NCBI RefSeq assembly: GCF_010915705.1
Contig: NZ_JAAIKE010000010.1
Coordinates: forward strand, 1-64,000
Source of the DNA: Pseudotabrizicola algicola
Lineage (GTDB): Bacteria; Pseudomonadota; Alphaproteobacteria; Rhodobacterales; Rhodobacteraceae
Direction of reading: 5' to 3'
Length of the DNA: 64,000 nt
Under the pieces are notes generated by a model. It searched no databases, was not told where the DNA came from, and worked only from the letters and a program-made list of their open reading frames with translations. Below, one piece after another: positions 1-8,968 of the stretch; positions within the stretch are counted from its first letter, which is position 1; every line of letters starts with the position of its first letter. A program made the translations under genes and the position numbers.

Positions 1-330
1 ACAAACCGTGAAGCTTTCACCAGGATCATCGGGCAAAAACCCTACCTGGCCGATATGCAAACAGTCAGACGCCGATGCGCCCAAACCGCCCACATATCCC
101 TTCATTCATCAAATTTTCAAAGATCATGAAGACAAAAATTTCAGGACCACCAATCTCTTGGTGCTTCCTGCAACCCTACCTTCAGATGTCAACAGCAGCT
201 TCCGCCACCGCACCAACCGCTTCGTTCCGCGTTCCCGCATCACTTCCGCTTCGGTGAGGCGCTGTTTAGGTCCAAGAAAATAAACACGCAAGCAGAAAAG
301 TTCCCGCTCATGTCGATTTTTTCGCGGACC
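1..330 (-). promoter_or_regulatory. Probable rRNA operon leader (16S gene just outside the left edge)
   Basis: No protein gene is convincing in positions 1-474. Read on the minus strand, this stretch looks like the leader of a Rhodobacterales rRNA operon: a boxA-like GATCTTTGAAAA (125 down to 114), then ATATGTGGGCGG (about 97 to 86), and an AAGCTTCAC-containing stretch at the edge. A perfect stem with 6-bp arms and a 4-nt loop lies at 148-163. A weak promoter candidate upstream reads TTGCGT, 17 nt, TAAACA on the minus strand. If correct, rrs starts immediately left of base 1 and is transcribed leftward. The resemblance is recalled, not searched, and the 16S gene itself is not visible. Confidence 0.45.
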
Positions 331-474
331 CCTTATTTCCTTGGGCGAAATGCCCGAATTTTCTGCAACGCACCCCCTGCTGCGGGCCCGGTCGTCCCCC
401 CTTTGACGCGCAGCGCCCCCGATTTGGGGTCCGAATCCCCGCGACTCGGGCGCCGCGCGGCCCCTTCCGGCGAC

Positions 475-1446
475 TCAAACCCCGTCGCGCAGGGCTCCGG
501 CCATCACGCAGAGCAGCTCGAACATCACCGTCGCGCCCAGATAGGCGGTGGCGCCGTTCACATCGAAGGGCGGCGAGACCTCCACCACGTCCGCCCCCGC
601 GATCCGCACGCCAGCCAGTTCGCGCACCACCTGCAGCGCCTGAAAGCTGTTGGGTCCGCCGATTTCCGGCGTGCCGGTGCCGGGGGCGAAGGCGGGGTCG
701 ATGAAGTCGATGTCATAGGAGACATAGGTCTCCCCCTGCCCCGCCCGCCCGCGCGCCTCGGCCATCACATCGGCCACACCGCGCGCATGGAATTCCTCGA
801 TGGCAATCACCCGGATGCCCACCGCTTCGGCGAAGTCGCGATCCTCGCGGTCATAGGCAGTGCCGCGGATGCCGATCATCGTCACCCGATGCGGGTCGAG
901 CAGCCCCTCCTCGACCGCGCGCCGGAACGGGGTGCCGTGGGTATACATGGAGCCGTTGAAGTAGCTGTGGAACAGGTCGGTGTGGCTGTCGAAATGGATC
1001 ATGCCCAAAGGACGCCCCTTGGCCAGCGCCCGCAGGATCGGCAGGCTGCACAGATGGTCGCCCCCCGCCGTCAGCGGCACGATGCCAGCGGCGCGGACGT
1101 TTGTGTAAAACGCCTCCATCCGCGCCATGCTGTCCATCAGATCGGCGGGGTTCGGCCCCACATCGCCCAGATCGGCGCAGCGCACCGCCTCGAAGGGGCG
1201 CACGCCCGTTGCACCATTCTCGGCGCGGATCATGGTAGAGGCGTCGCGCAGCGCGCGCGGCCCATGGCGGGGGCCGGGGCGGTTGGTGGTGCCGCCATCC
1301 CACGGCGCGCCCACCAGCCCGATCTGCACCTCGGCAAAGCGCGGATGGTCGGGCGTGACCAGCGGAAGGCGCATGAAACTGGCAACGCCCGCGAATCGCG
1401 GCAGCTCGAAACCGGAAACCGGCACGAAAAACGGGTCTTGGGGCAT
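475..1446 (-). CDS. Ureohydrolase (agmatinase / arginase family)
   Basis: Predicted Mn-dependent ureohydrolase of about 323 residues that cleaves a guanidino compound to urea plus an amine. The metal-binding signatures are in order: GGDH, D-S-H-T-D (usually D-A-H-x-D) and S-Y-D-I-D-F-I-D-P. The segment MYTHGTPFRRA is typical of agmatinase and guanidinobutyrase relatives. The start is the ATG before PQDPFF; an in-frame extension upstream is open but lacks family similarity. Substrate (agmatine, guanidinobutyrate or other) cannot be decided from sequence. It is divergent from the bactofilin gene and appears monocistronic. Confidence 0.85.
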   Translation of the reverse strand: MPQDPFFVPVSGFELPRFAGVASFMRLPLVTPDHPRFAEVQIGLVGAPWDGGTTNRPGPRHGPRALRDASTMIRAENGATGVRPFEAVRCADLGDVGPNPADLMDSMARMEAFYTNVRAAGIVPLTAGGDHLCSLPILRALAKGRPLGMIHFDSHTDLFHSYFNGSMYTHGTPFRRAVEEGLLDPHRVTMIGIRGTAYDREDRDFAEAVGIRVIAIEEFHARGVADVMAEARGRAGQGETYVSYDIDFIDPAFAPGTGTPEIGGPNSFQALQVVRELAGVRIAGADVVEVSPPFDVNGATAYLGATVMFELLCVMAGALRDGV

Positions 1447-1626
1447 GGGCGGCTGTCCTTCTGTCTGATCGTCCCGGCGATCAAACCACCCCCGACCCCG
1501 GCTGTCAGGCCCAGCCGCGACACCATTCCGGCCAATGCGCGCCCGTTTGCCGATCGGGATCAGCCCGGCCCTTGACCGATCGGGCGCCATCCTCCCTTAT
1601 CAGGAAAAGCCACCAATGGATGGATC

Positions 1627-2001
1627 ATGTTCAACAAGACCTCAGACCAGACCGCTGCCCCCGGCGGGGTTCCCGCCGCACGGCCCTCGAACACCAAATC
1701 GGTGTTCGCCAGCGACCTGAAGATCACCGGCGAGATCTCGTCGATCGGCGATATCGAGATGATGGGGGATATCGATGGCAACATCACCGCCCGCAGCCTG
1801 AGCGTCGGGGCCGAGGGCCGGATGAACGGCACCATCACCGCCGAGTCGGTCGATGTGCGCGGCACTGTCGACGGGCAGATCAGCGCAAGCACCTTCACCT
1901 TGCGCGCGGCGGCCCATGTGGCGGCCGATGTCACCTACAAGACGCTGGTCATCGAAAGCGGTGCGCAGATCGAAGGGCGCTTCGCCCGGCACAAGGGCTA
2001 G
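1627..2001 (+). CDS. Bactofilin (polymer-forming cytoskeletal protein)
   Basis: A 124-residue bactofilin. A short disordered N-terminus (about 1-25, rich in Pro, Ala and Ser) precedes a repetitive beta-helix core with regularly spaced small and hydrophobic residues (ISSIGDIEMMGDIDGNI, then GRMNGTITAE, then VDGQIS). Bactofilins self-assemble into membrane-associated filaments that help localise cell-envelope enzymes. The ATG start at 1627 follows shortly after an AGGAAAAG-type ribosome-binding region. The short length is normal for the family. It stands alone between two leftward genes. Confidence 0.9.
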   Translation: MFNKTSDQTAAPGGVPAARPSNTKSVFASDLKITGEISSIGDIEMMGDIDGNITARSLSVGAEGRMNGTITAESVDVRGTVDGQISASTFTLRAAAHVAADVTYKTLVIESGAQIEGRFARHKG

Positions 2002-2054
2002 GCCCGCCCCCTGCCACAGGCGGCCCCCCTCGGGGGCCGTTTGCGGCTGGCGGG

Positions 2055-2474
2055 CTATTTCGGCGGGATCGCATAGGTCAGGCTCGCCCGCGCCACCGGA
2101 TCGGCACCGCCTTCGGAAAACAGCAGCACATCGCCCACCGCCAGCGACCGCCCCAGCTTGAGCAGCCGCGCCTCGGCCAGAAGGTCCACACCCGCCCGCG
2201 GCTTGCGCATGAAGTCGATCGCGCAATTCGTCGTCACCGCAAGGGCCACCGGACCGATCCGGCTCAGGATCGCCAGATACATCGCCACATCCGCCAGCCC
2301 GAACATCGCCGGCCCCGAAACCGTGCCGCCGGGGCGCAGGTGGCGCTCTGCCACCCGCAGGCGCAGGGTCACCCCCGCGGCCCCGACCCGTTCCACCACG
2401 AAATCCCCGGCCACCTGACCGAAATCACGCTGCAAAAACTCTTGTAGCGCTGCCGCATCCATCACAACCGTCAT
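2055..2474 (-). CDS. PaaI-family hotdog thioesterase
   Basis: A 139-residue protein of the PaaI/YdiI-type hotdog thioesterase family, expected to hydrolyse acyl-CoA thioesters. The segment RPGGTVSGPAMFGLADVAMY matches the family's active-site helix region (canonical HGG..A...D; here the His is replaced and G-P-A-M is present), followed by CAIDFMRKP, the usual strand after it. The start is the ATG at 2474 (MTVVMDAAA). It is divergent from an enoyl-CoA hydratase gene 57 nt away, consistent with a shared role in CoA-thioester metabolism. Substrate unknown. Confidence 0.8.
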   Translation of the reverse strand: MTVVMDAAALQEFLQRDFGQVAGDFVVERVGAAGVTLRLRVAERHLRPGGTVSGPAMFGLADVAMYLAILSRIGPVALAVTTNCAIDFMRKPRAGVDLLAEARLLKLGRSLAVGDVLLFSEGGADPVARASLTYAIPPK

Positions 2475-2530
2475 GCCTTCCCCCCGCGTCCTGCCGCGCC
2501 TAAGCTGCCCGCAAAGAGGAGGAAGATGCA

Positions 2531-3328
2531 ATGCAAGACAGCCCCCTGCTGCGCCAAGACAGCGGCGGCATCGCCACGCTGACGCTGAACGCGCCGGGCA
2601 GCCTCAACGCGCTGTCCAATGCCATGCTGGCGGCGCTGTCCGGCCAGCTGGCCGCCCTCGCCGCCGACCGCAGCATCCGTGTGGTGATCCTGCGGGCCGA
2701 GGGCCGCGCCTTTTGCGCAGGCCATGACCTGCGCGAGATGCAGGCCGCGCGCGCCGCCCCCGATCAGGGCAAGCGCGCCTTTGCCGACCTGTTCGCCACC
2801 TGCGCGCAGGTGATGCGGGCCATCACCGCCCTGCCCCAGCCTGTGATCGCCCAGGTGCATGGCATTGCCGCCGCCGCCGGATGCCAGCTTGTCGCCTCTT
2901 GCGACATGGTGGTCGCCTCGGATCAGGCGCGCTTTGGCGTCAACGGGGTGAACATCGGCCTGTTCTGCTCGACCCCGATGGTGGCGCTGACCCGCAAGGT
3001 GCCGCCCGCCATCGCCTTCGAGATGCTGACGACGGGGGCCTTCCTTGATGCGGCCCGCGCGGCGCAGGTGGGGCTTGTCAACCTTGTCACCCCGCCCGAA
3101 ACGCTGGGCGCGCAAACCCGCGCCCTTGCCGAGACGGTGGCGGGCAAGCTGGATGCCGCCGTCAAGATCGGCAAGCGCGCCTTTTACGACCAGATCGGCC
3201 TGCCGCTGGAAGCGGCCTATGCGCAGACCGGAGAGGCGATGGTGGAAAACATGCTCTGGCGCGACACCGACGAAGGCATCCGCGCCTTTCTGGAAAAGCG
3301 CCCGCCCGACTGGGCCGACAAGGGCTGA
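2531..3328 (+). CDS. Enoyl-CoA hydratase/isomerase family protein
   Basis: A 265-residue crotonase-superfamily enzyme. The CoA-binding and oxyanion-hole segments are visible: FCAGHDLREMQ (about residues 58-68) and the central HGIAAAAGCQL helix (about 115-125), followed by NIGLFCSTP. The family hydrates or isomerises enoyl-CoA esters in fatty-acid or related degradation. The A-A-A-A-G-C-Q-L segment, instead of G-A-A-x-G-G-G-x-E, suggests a crotonase relative (ECHDC3-like) rather than a classical hydratase, and the usual catalytic Glu is not obvious. The ATG start follows GAGGAGGAAG. Confidence 0.88.
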   Translation: MQDSPLLRQDSGGIATLTLNAPGSLNALSNAMLAALSGQLAALAADRSIRVVILRAEGRAFCAGHDLREMQAARAAPDQGKRAFADLFATCAQVMRAITALPQPVIAQVHGIAAAAGCQLVASCDMVVASDQARFGVNGVNIGLFCSTPMVALTRKVPPAIAFEMLTTGAFLDAARAAQVGLVNLVTPPETLGAQTRALAETVAGKLDAAVKIGKRAFYDQIGLPLEAAYAQTGEAMVENMLWRDTDEGIRAFLEKRPPDWADKG

Positions 3329-3407
3329 AACCGGCGCGCCGGTGGCAAGGGCGGATGCCTCCGGCGGGAGTATTTGGGAAAGCAGCAAGCCATAGGCGCC
3401 TCGCGAC

Positions 3408-4592
3408 CTAGCGCGCCGCCCGTCGCCGCAAGGCCAGCACCAGAACCAGCGCCGCCAGCGCCAGACCAAAGCACAGGCCGACCAGCGCATGGGGCCCGCC
3501 CTGCCCCATGATCCATGTGCCAAGGAGCGGGGCCACGGCGGTGGAAACCATCGCCGGCAAGGAGATGGCGGCTGCCGAGGCGGCGTAATCGGCAGGCCCG
3601 TTCACCTCTGCGATCAGCAGCGGCCGCAGGATGGTGAGGATTCCCATCGCCGCGCCCTGCGCCAGCGCAAAGCCGAAGACCAAGGGCGCGCCACCGCCCG
3701 AAAGCAGCAACAGCACCGGCCCCGCCAGCATGGCCAGCACCGTGAGCCGCGCCGCAAGCGCGGTATCCAGCCGCGCCCCCGCCGCCATCAGCGCCATCCG
3801 CCCCAGCACCTGCGCCGGACCGATCAGCGCCGCCGCCACGACCGCGCGGGCGTCATCCATGCCAAGTTCGGCAAGGATCGGCCGGATCAGGCTGACCAGC
3901 ATCCAGTGATCGAGGTTCAGAAGCGCGAACAGCGCCATCAGCCCCACCACCCCCGGCCGCGCCAGAATGCTGCGCCACGAGGCGGCGGCGACGGGGTTCG
4001 GTGCGCCCTTGCCGCTCCCGCCGCCCAGGACCTGCGCGCCCCAGACCTGCAGCGGCAGCATCAGCCCGATGACCGCCGCCACCGCAACCCAGACGGCCGT
4101 CTGCCAGCCATAGGCCGCCGCCAGCGCCGCCCCCGCCGGAAAGGCCAGCGTCGAGGCAAGGCCCGCCACCAGCGTCACCCGCGTGATCGGCCCGCGCGCC
4201 TGCGATCCGAAGCGGCGGATCAGCAGGGCAAAGCACACTTCGTAAAGCGTGGCCGAAGCCGCCGCCCCCAGCCCCGCGAACGCCAGCAGGTAAAGCGCCG
4301 GATGAAAGGCCAGCGCCAGCAGCACCAGCGAGAGCGCGCCGAGCAAGGTGCCAAAGCCCATCAGCCGCAAGGCATGGCCGCGGTCGACCCAGCGCCCCAC
4401 CTGCGGCGACAGCACGGCGGTCACCCCGATGGCCAGAAACGGGCCCAGCGCCAGCACGCCGTTGCCCCAGGGCAATTCGCGCTGCCACACCAGCACCAGC
4501 GCCGCGAAGATATAGAAAAAGCACGCATAGCCCAGCGTCTGCCCCAGCGCCAAGGCCCAGACCGCAAGGGTCTCGCGCCGCGACGGCATCAC
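3408..4592 (-). CDS. MFS transporter
   Basis: A 394-residue major facilitator superfamily permease with about twelve hydrophobic helices. The loop between helices 2 and 3 carries GRWVDRGHALRLMG, which fits the MFS loop signature G-x-x-x-D-R-x-G-R-R. It ends in a basic tail (ALRRRAAR). Its start overlaps the stop of the upstream M32 carboxypeptidase gene by 4 nt, so the two are translationally coupled and form one leftward operon with ctaA. Substrate cannot be inferred. Confidence 0.85.
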   Translation of the reverse strand: MMPSRRETLAVWALALGQTLGYACFFYIFAALVLVWQRELPWGNGVLALGPFLAIGVTAVLSPQVGRWVDRGHALRLMGFGTLLGALSLVLLALAFHPALYLLAFAGLGAAASATLYEVCFALLIRRFGSQARGPITRVTLVAGLASTLAFPAGAALAAAYGWQTAVWVAVAAVIGLMLPLQVWGAQVLGGGSGKGAPNPVAAASWRSILARPGVVGLMALFALLNLDHWMLVSLIRPILAELGMDDARAVVAAALIGPAQVLGRMALMAAGARLDTALAARLTVLAMLAGPVLLLLSGGGAPLVFGFALAQGAAMGILTILRPLLIAEVNGPADYAASAAAISLPAMVSTAVAPLLGTWIMGQGGPHALVGLCFGLALAALVLVLALRRRAAR

Positions 4593-6073
4593 AATCTGTA
4601 AAGCGCCGTGAACTTGCCTTCCAGATAATCGAGCAAGGGCGCCTCGCTCGGCTCGAAGCCGCAGGCCCGCCGCACCACCTCGCGCGGTTCGTAAAGCCCG
4701 CCGTGGCGTTGCAGGTTCTCGCGCAACCAGTCCGTCGCCGGGCGCGCGTCGCCCCGCGCCAGATGGTCGTCAAGGTCCGGAACCGCGCGGCGCAGGGCAA
4801 GGTTCAGACAGCCGGCATAGACGTTGCCGAGGGAATAGGTGGGGAAATAGCCGAACAGCCCGCAGGACCAATGCACATCCTGCAGCATCCCCAGACTGGC
4901 GCGCGGCACCTCGACGCCGAAATCGGCGCGGAAGCGGTCGTTCCACGCCGCCTCCAGATCGGCCACCGCCAGATCACCGCGGATCAGCGCGCGTTCCAGA
5001 TCGAAGCGCATCATCACATGCAGGTTGTAATGCACTTCGTCCGCCTCGGTGCGGATGAAGCCCGACTGCACCCGGTTGACCGCGCCATAGAAGGCATCGG
5101 CGTCGGCGATGCCAAAGGCGTCGAACCGGCCCTGCATCTGGCCGAACATCCAGCCCGTGAACGCGCGCCCGCGCCCGAGCTGGTTTTCATAGATCCGGCT
5201 CTGGCTTTCATGCACCCCCATGCTGACGCCCGATCCGAGCGGGGTCAGCCGGTAATCGGGGTCGATCCCCAGCTCGTAGCAGGCGTGGCCCACCTCGTGG
5301 ATGGTCGAATAGAAGCAGTTGAACGGATCGCTCTCCACCACCCGCGTGGTGATGCGCGCATCATCGCCGGAGCCCGAGCTGAACGGATGCACCGCCAGAT
5401 CCAGCCGCCCGCGCGCCCAGTCATAGCCGAAGGCCGCCGCCAGATCGCGCGCCATGCGCATCTGCGCCTCCTGCCCGAAATGCCCCTCCAGCCGTGCAGG
5501 CTGGTGCGCCGCCCCCAGCACCGCCGCGCGCAGGGCCACCAGACGCGGGCGCATCGCATCGAACATCGCGCCCAGACTGGCCGCCGTCGCCCCCGGCTCG
5601 TAATCGTCGATCAGCGCATCGTAAAGATCGCCCCCCCCGGCCAGACAGGCCGCCTCCTCGCGCCGCAGCCGGATCACCTCGGCCAGCACGGGCAGGAAGG
5701 CCGCCACATCGTCCTTCGCCCGCGCGTCCGCCCAGATCCCCTGCGCCCGGCTGGTCACCCGCGCCAGCTCTTGCGCCAAGGCCCCCGGCACCTTCACCTG
5801 CCGTGCGTAAGACCGGCGGATGTGGCGCAGGTTCGCCTCGGCCACCGCATCCGGCGCCTCGGCCTGTGCCAGCCATTCCGCAAGGCGCGGATCGGTGCGC
5901 CGCGCATGCAGCACGCCCTCCATCGCCGACATCTCCTCGGCCCGCTGCTCGGCGGCCCCGCGCGGCATCATCGTCTCCTGATCCCAGCCCAGACGGCCTG
6001 CGACCTGCGCCAAGGCCTCCGTCTCGCGCTGGAACGCCATCAGCTCCGCATAGGCGGTGTTGTTCGCAGTCAT
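4589..6073 (-). CDS. Carboxypeptidase M32 (Taq family)
   Basis: A 494-residue zinc metallocarboxypeptidase of peptidase family M32, normal full length (about 500). The zinc motif HEVGH (H-E-x-x-H) is inside FYSTIHEVGHACYELG, with the downstream SGVSMGVHESQSR segment that supplies the third ligand region. These cytoplasmic enzymes remove C-terminal residues from short peptides. It sits between ctaA upstream (4-nt overlap) and an MFS transporter downstream (4-nt overlap). It has no signal peptide. Confidence 0.93.
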   Translation of the reverse strand: MTANNTAYAELMAFQRETEALAQVAGRLGWDQETMMPRGAAEQRAEEMSAMEGVLHARRTDPRLAEWLAQAEAPDAVAEANLRHIRRSYARQVKVPGALAQELARVTSRAQGIWADARAKDDVAAFLPVLAEVIRLRREEAACLAGGGDLYDALIDDYEPGATAASLGAMFDAMRPRLVALRAAVLGAAHQPARLEGHFGQEAQMRMARDLAAAFGYDWARGRLDLAVHPFSSGSGDDARITTRVVESDPFNCFYSTIHEVGHACYELGIDPDYRLTPLGSGVSMGVHESQSRIYENQLGRGRAFTGWMFGQMQGRFDAFGIADADAFYGAVNRVQSGFIRTEADEVHYNLHVMMRFDLERALIRGDLAVADLEAAWNDRFRADFGVEVPRASLGMLQDVHWSCGLFGYFPTYSLGNVYAGCLNLALRRAVPDLDDHLARGDARPATDWLRENLQRHGGLYEPREVVRRACGFEPSEAPLLDYLEGKFTALYRL

Positions 6074-7236
6074 GCCGTGCCCTTCCGGATCGACCCGGCC
6101 AGCGGGTATTGTGACAGATAGCGGGCGCGCAGGATCAGCACCCAGAGAATGACCGCGCCCAGCTGATGGGTGATCGCCACATGCAGCTGCGCCGCCGTGA
6201 CCACCGCAAGGATGCCCAGCAGCACCTGCGCCACCAGCATCGCCATCACCATGTGGAAGGCAAAGCGCGTCGCCCGATGCGCCGATTTGCGCCCGCGCAG
6301 CCAGACCACCACGCCAAAGGCAAACAGGGCATAGCCCGCCATCCGGTGCATGAACTGCACCAGACCGGGGTTCTCGAAGAACGCATGCCAGATCGGCAAG
6401 GCCCCGCCCTGCCCGTCCGACACATAAAACGCATCCGCCGGAAAGAACTGCCCGTTCATGTCAGGCCATGTCGGAAAGGCGCGGCCCGCGTCGATCCCCG
6501 CCACCAGGGCCCCCAGCACGATCTGCAGGAAGGCGAAATGCAGCAGCCCCGTCGACAGGCCGAACAGCTTGCCCTCCCGCGCCCGCCGCGCCTGCAAGAG
6601 CGCCGCCTCGCTGCGCTCCAGCAAGAACACATACCAGGCGATGAAGCCGAGGATCACGAAGGCCAGCCCCAGATGGGTCGCCAGACGGTAAGACGCGACC
6701 GAAGTCATCGTCCCCGTCAGACCCGAGGCCACCATCCACCAGCCGATCGCGCCCTGCAAACCGCCCAAGGCCCCCAGCAACACCAGCCGCCCCGTCCAGC
6801 CCGGCGGAATCCGCTTCGTCGCCCAGAAGAACAAAAAGCCCACCGCCCAGACCAGCCCCACCGCGCGGCCAAGCTGCCGATGCCCCCATTCCCACCAGTA
6901 AATCACCTTGAAGGCCGACATCTCCATGCCCGCATTCATGTGCAGGTATTGCGGACTGGCCCGGTATTTGTCGAATTCCGCCTGCCAGTCGGCCTCGTTC
7001 ATCGGCGGCAAGGCCCCGGTTACCGGCCGCCATTCGGTGATGGAAAGGCCAGAGTCGGTCAGCCGCGTCAGCCCGCCGACCACGATCATCGCCATCACCA
7101 TCAGGAACAGCATGATCAGCCAGCCCCGCACCGCCCCGCGCGCGCCCTTGGGGGCGGCATCGATCAAGCCGCCCTGCGCCTTGGGGGCCGCGCCCGCGCT
7201 GCCCACCTCCTCGAAAATGCTGCGTTTTCCAGCCAT
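6070..7236 (-). CDS. ctaA: Heme A synthase
   Basis: A polytopic membrane protein of about 388 residues, CtaA/COX15 family, oxidising the C8 methyl group of heme O to make heme A for aa3-type cytochrome oxidase. Family segments include GGLTRLTDSGLSITEW after TM1, HRQLGR, THLGLAF, FMHRMAGY and AITHQLGAV; the conserved His residues are heme ligands in the family. The start is taken at MAGKRSIFEEVG; ten further residues upstream are open. About eight membrane segments are visible. It is the first gene of a leftward operon with the M32 peptidase and an MFS permease. Confidence 0.93.
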   Translation of the reverse strand: MAGKRSIFEEVGSAGAAPKAQGGLIDAAPKGARGAVRGWLIMLFLMVMAMIVVGGLTRLTDSGLSITEWRPVTGALPPMNEADWQAEFDKYRASPQYLHMNAGMEMSAFKVIYWWEWGHRQLGRAVGLVWAVGFLFFWATKRIPPGWTGRLVLLGALGGLQGAIGWWMVASGLTGTMTSVASYRLATHLGLAFVILGFIAWYVFLLERSEAALLQARRAREGKLFGLSTGLLHFAFLQIVLGALVAGIDAGRAFPTWPDMNGQFFPADAFYVSDGQGGALPIWHAFFENPGLVQFMHRMAGYALFAFGVVVWLRGRKSAHRATRFAFHMVMAMLVAQVLLGILAVVTAAQLHVAITHQLGAVILWVLILRARYLSQYPLAGSIRKGTA

Positions 7237-7486
7237 AGCCGCCTCATATCTTGCTGGCCCGGACACTAGGCCCCCGCCGATGCCGCTTCAAGGGGGGTGC
7301 GGCGATGGCGCGCCCCTCGCCCACATTCCCCGCAAGCGGTGCGTTGACCCGCTCGCAAGCGAGCAGAACACTCCACGCTAGGACTCCATTCTTCATTCAA
7401 CCCTGTATCGTCCGGAGCGAGAACGAAGACCTGCGTAAAGAGCCCTATAGCAGCCGCTCAGGACGAGCGCATAAGTACGGCGCTCG

Positions 7487-8176
7487 TTACGGCGCAGCAC
7501 AAAACGGCATGCCAGTTTTGATGTGATCTTGTTCGTATCCGAGCACCGCTTCCGCAAGGTCTTGTTGGCCAGCTTCCATTCGCCAAATGTAATACCACCA
7601 GAAGTCTTCGATTTTCAGTAACTCTTGAAACCTGGCCGACTTCATCGAGAAGAGCCTATCCTGAGCAGTCGTGAACGTCGCTGGCGTTTTCTCGACACCG
7701 TGGCGGTGCGCATACGCGAGGCAATCCTTTGCGAGCCTGACACAATCCCGTGCGGCACTATCGCGGACAACTTCGCGCGGCGTCTGCACTCGATCCGGAT
7801 CTGTGCGTAGGTCGCTGTACATCGAGGGTTCGCGCCCATGCTTAATGTCAACTATTATAATTGAAGCCACCTTAATCGATTCACGCTGATCCGGGCTACT
7901 CAAGGCCCACACGCTTAAAGCGTGGCTTTCCATTACCTTCTTCAGCTTAGTGCAGACTGCTGGGTCGGAAAGGTTCCGGTTCTGTGAGTCGAAAGCGAAC
8001 AGCGCTTTACCCGCTTCCTCAATACACGCCACGGCCAAAAAGTAAGCCCGGGCAATATGGCCATATTCACATAAGAGCGAAGCTTCAGCGAGCAGTTCAT
8101 CGGCGTTGCGGAGGGCGGCTTCACTATATGAGAGCAGAAGCGCTGCCGTCAGAGTGGGCAGATTAGGTGAACCCAT
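7487..8176 (-). CDS. AbiV-family abortive infection protein
   Basis: A 229-residue protein resembling the AbiV family of abortive-infection proteins, all-helical and HEPN-like. The family hallmark is an N-terminal run in which NADELLAEASLLCEYGHIARAYFLA is followed by an EEAGKALFAF segment (about residues 24-62), as in S/T-HEPN proteins where an ageing cell-number helix carries E-E-x-x-K. AbiV from Lactococcus blocks phage late translation. The ATG at 8176 follows AGGAG seven bases upstream. Base composition is visibly more AT-rich than both neighbours and no operon partner is present, suggesting a single-gene acquisition between ctaA and the next gene. Confidence 0.72.
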   Translation of the reverse strand: MGSPNLPTLTAALLLSYSEAALRNADELLAEASLLCEYGHIARAYFLAVACIEEAGKALFAFDSQNRNLSDPAVCTKLKKVMESHALSVWALSSPDQRESIKVASIIIVDIKHGREPSMYSDLRTDPDRVQTPREVVRDSAARDCVRLAKDCLAYAHRHGVEKTPATFTTAQDRLFSMKSARFQELLKIEDFWWYYIWRMEAGQQDLAEAVLGYEQDHIKTGMPFCAAP

Positions 8177-8381
8177 GGGTACTCCTGAAGTGTCGTGGAA
8201 TCAGAACTGTACCTTAAGCGCGAACGGCAGCTATGTCCCGCAAAGCCACCTCCCGCACCCAAAGCTGCCACCGCCCTCCTGCCAAGGCACATGTTGTCCC
8301 ACGACCTTCCCCCATTCATCTGTTCCCAAATATCCCGGGGGTCCGGGGGCTGGCCCCCGGCGGGTGGCCGCAGGGGCCGCG

Positions 8382-8855
8382 TCAGGACGGCTCGCCAAAG
8401 CCCTCCGGCACCAGCCGCCCCGCCGCCGCCGCCATACCGGCGTCCTCCAGCAGATCGGCCAGCATCGCCTCCACATTCTGCCCGGCGGCGGAAAGATGCG
8501 CCCAGATCTCGCGCACGGGCGGTGCGATGCGCGGCTCGGCCACCGCCCGCGCCGTGTGCAGCCAGACGGCCAGCCCGTCGCTGCTCACATAGTCCCGCGC
8601 CTTGCGCAGGGCGGCGATCCTGGTCTGCGCGCCGCGCACGAACCGCGTGACCTCCGCCGCTTTCCATGACGCCAGCGAGGTCAGGTCCACCCCTTCGGCC
8701 AGATGGACCTGCGCCCAGAACTGGGCCGCCGCCGCGTGCTGCTCTACCGCATGCGGCTTGCCGCCGGCCAGCCGGTCGGCCACCGCCTGCGCCTCGTCCA
8801 CCAGCGCCTGAACCGCCTTTTCCTTTTGCCACTTGCCGAAATCGGTGCCAGCCAT
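8382..8855 (-). CDS. Conserved hypothetical protein
   Basis: A 157-residue soluble, Ala-rich, largely helical protein (MAGTDFGKWQKEKAVQAL start). No signal peptide, membrane segment or catalytic motif is seen and I do not recognise a named family. Codon use matches the host genes around it, unlike the AbiV gene next door, so it is probably an ordinary host gene. It is transcribed in the same direction as the trmJ-like gene 113 nt upstream. Confidence 0.6.
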   Translation of the reverse strand: MAGTDFGKWQKEKAVQALVDEAQAVADRLAGGKPHAVEQHAAAAQFWAQVHLAEGVDLTSLASWKAAEVTRFVRGAQTRIAALRKARDYVSSDGLAVWLHTARAVAEPRIAPPVREIWAHLSAAGQNVEAMLADLLEDAGMAAAAGRLVPEGFGEPS

Positions 8856-8968
8856 CAGCGTCTCCTTATCCAGTCAAAGCGCGGCAAAAGCGTTAAGGTT
8901 CCGTAAATCCCGCAAGCCAAGCCATTGAGATCACATGCCCCCCCGCCCTGTAACACAGGGGGCGCCCC

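Noticed and set aside
4703-6121. Long rightward open frame (472 codons) opposite the M32 carboxypeptidase gene
   Set aside because: It is an antisense frame produced by GC-rich codon bias; the peptide is Arg/His/Pro-rich without family features, and the opposite strand encodes a clear full-length enzyme.
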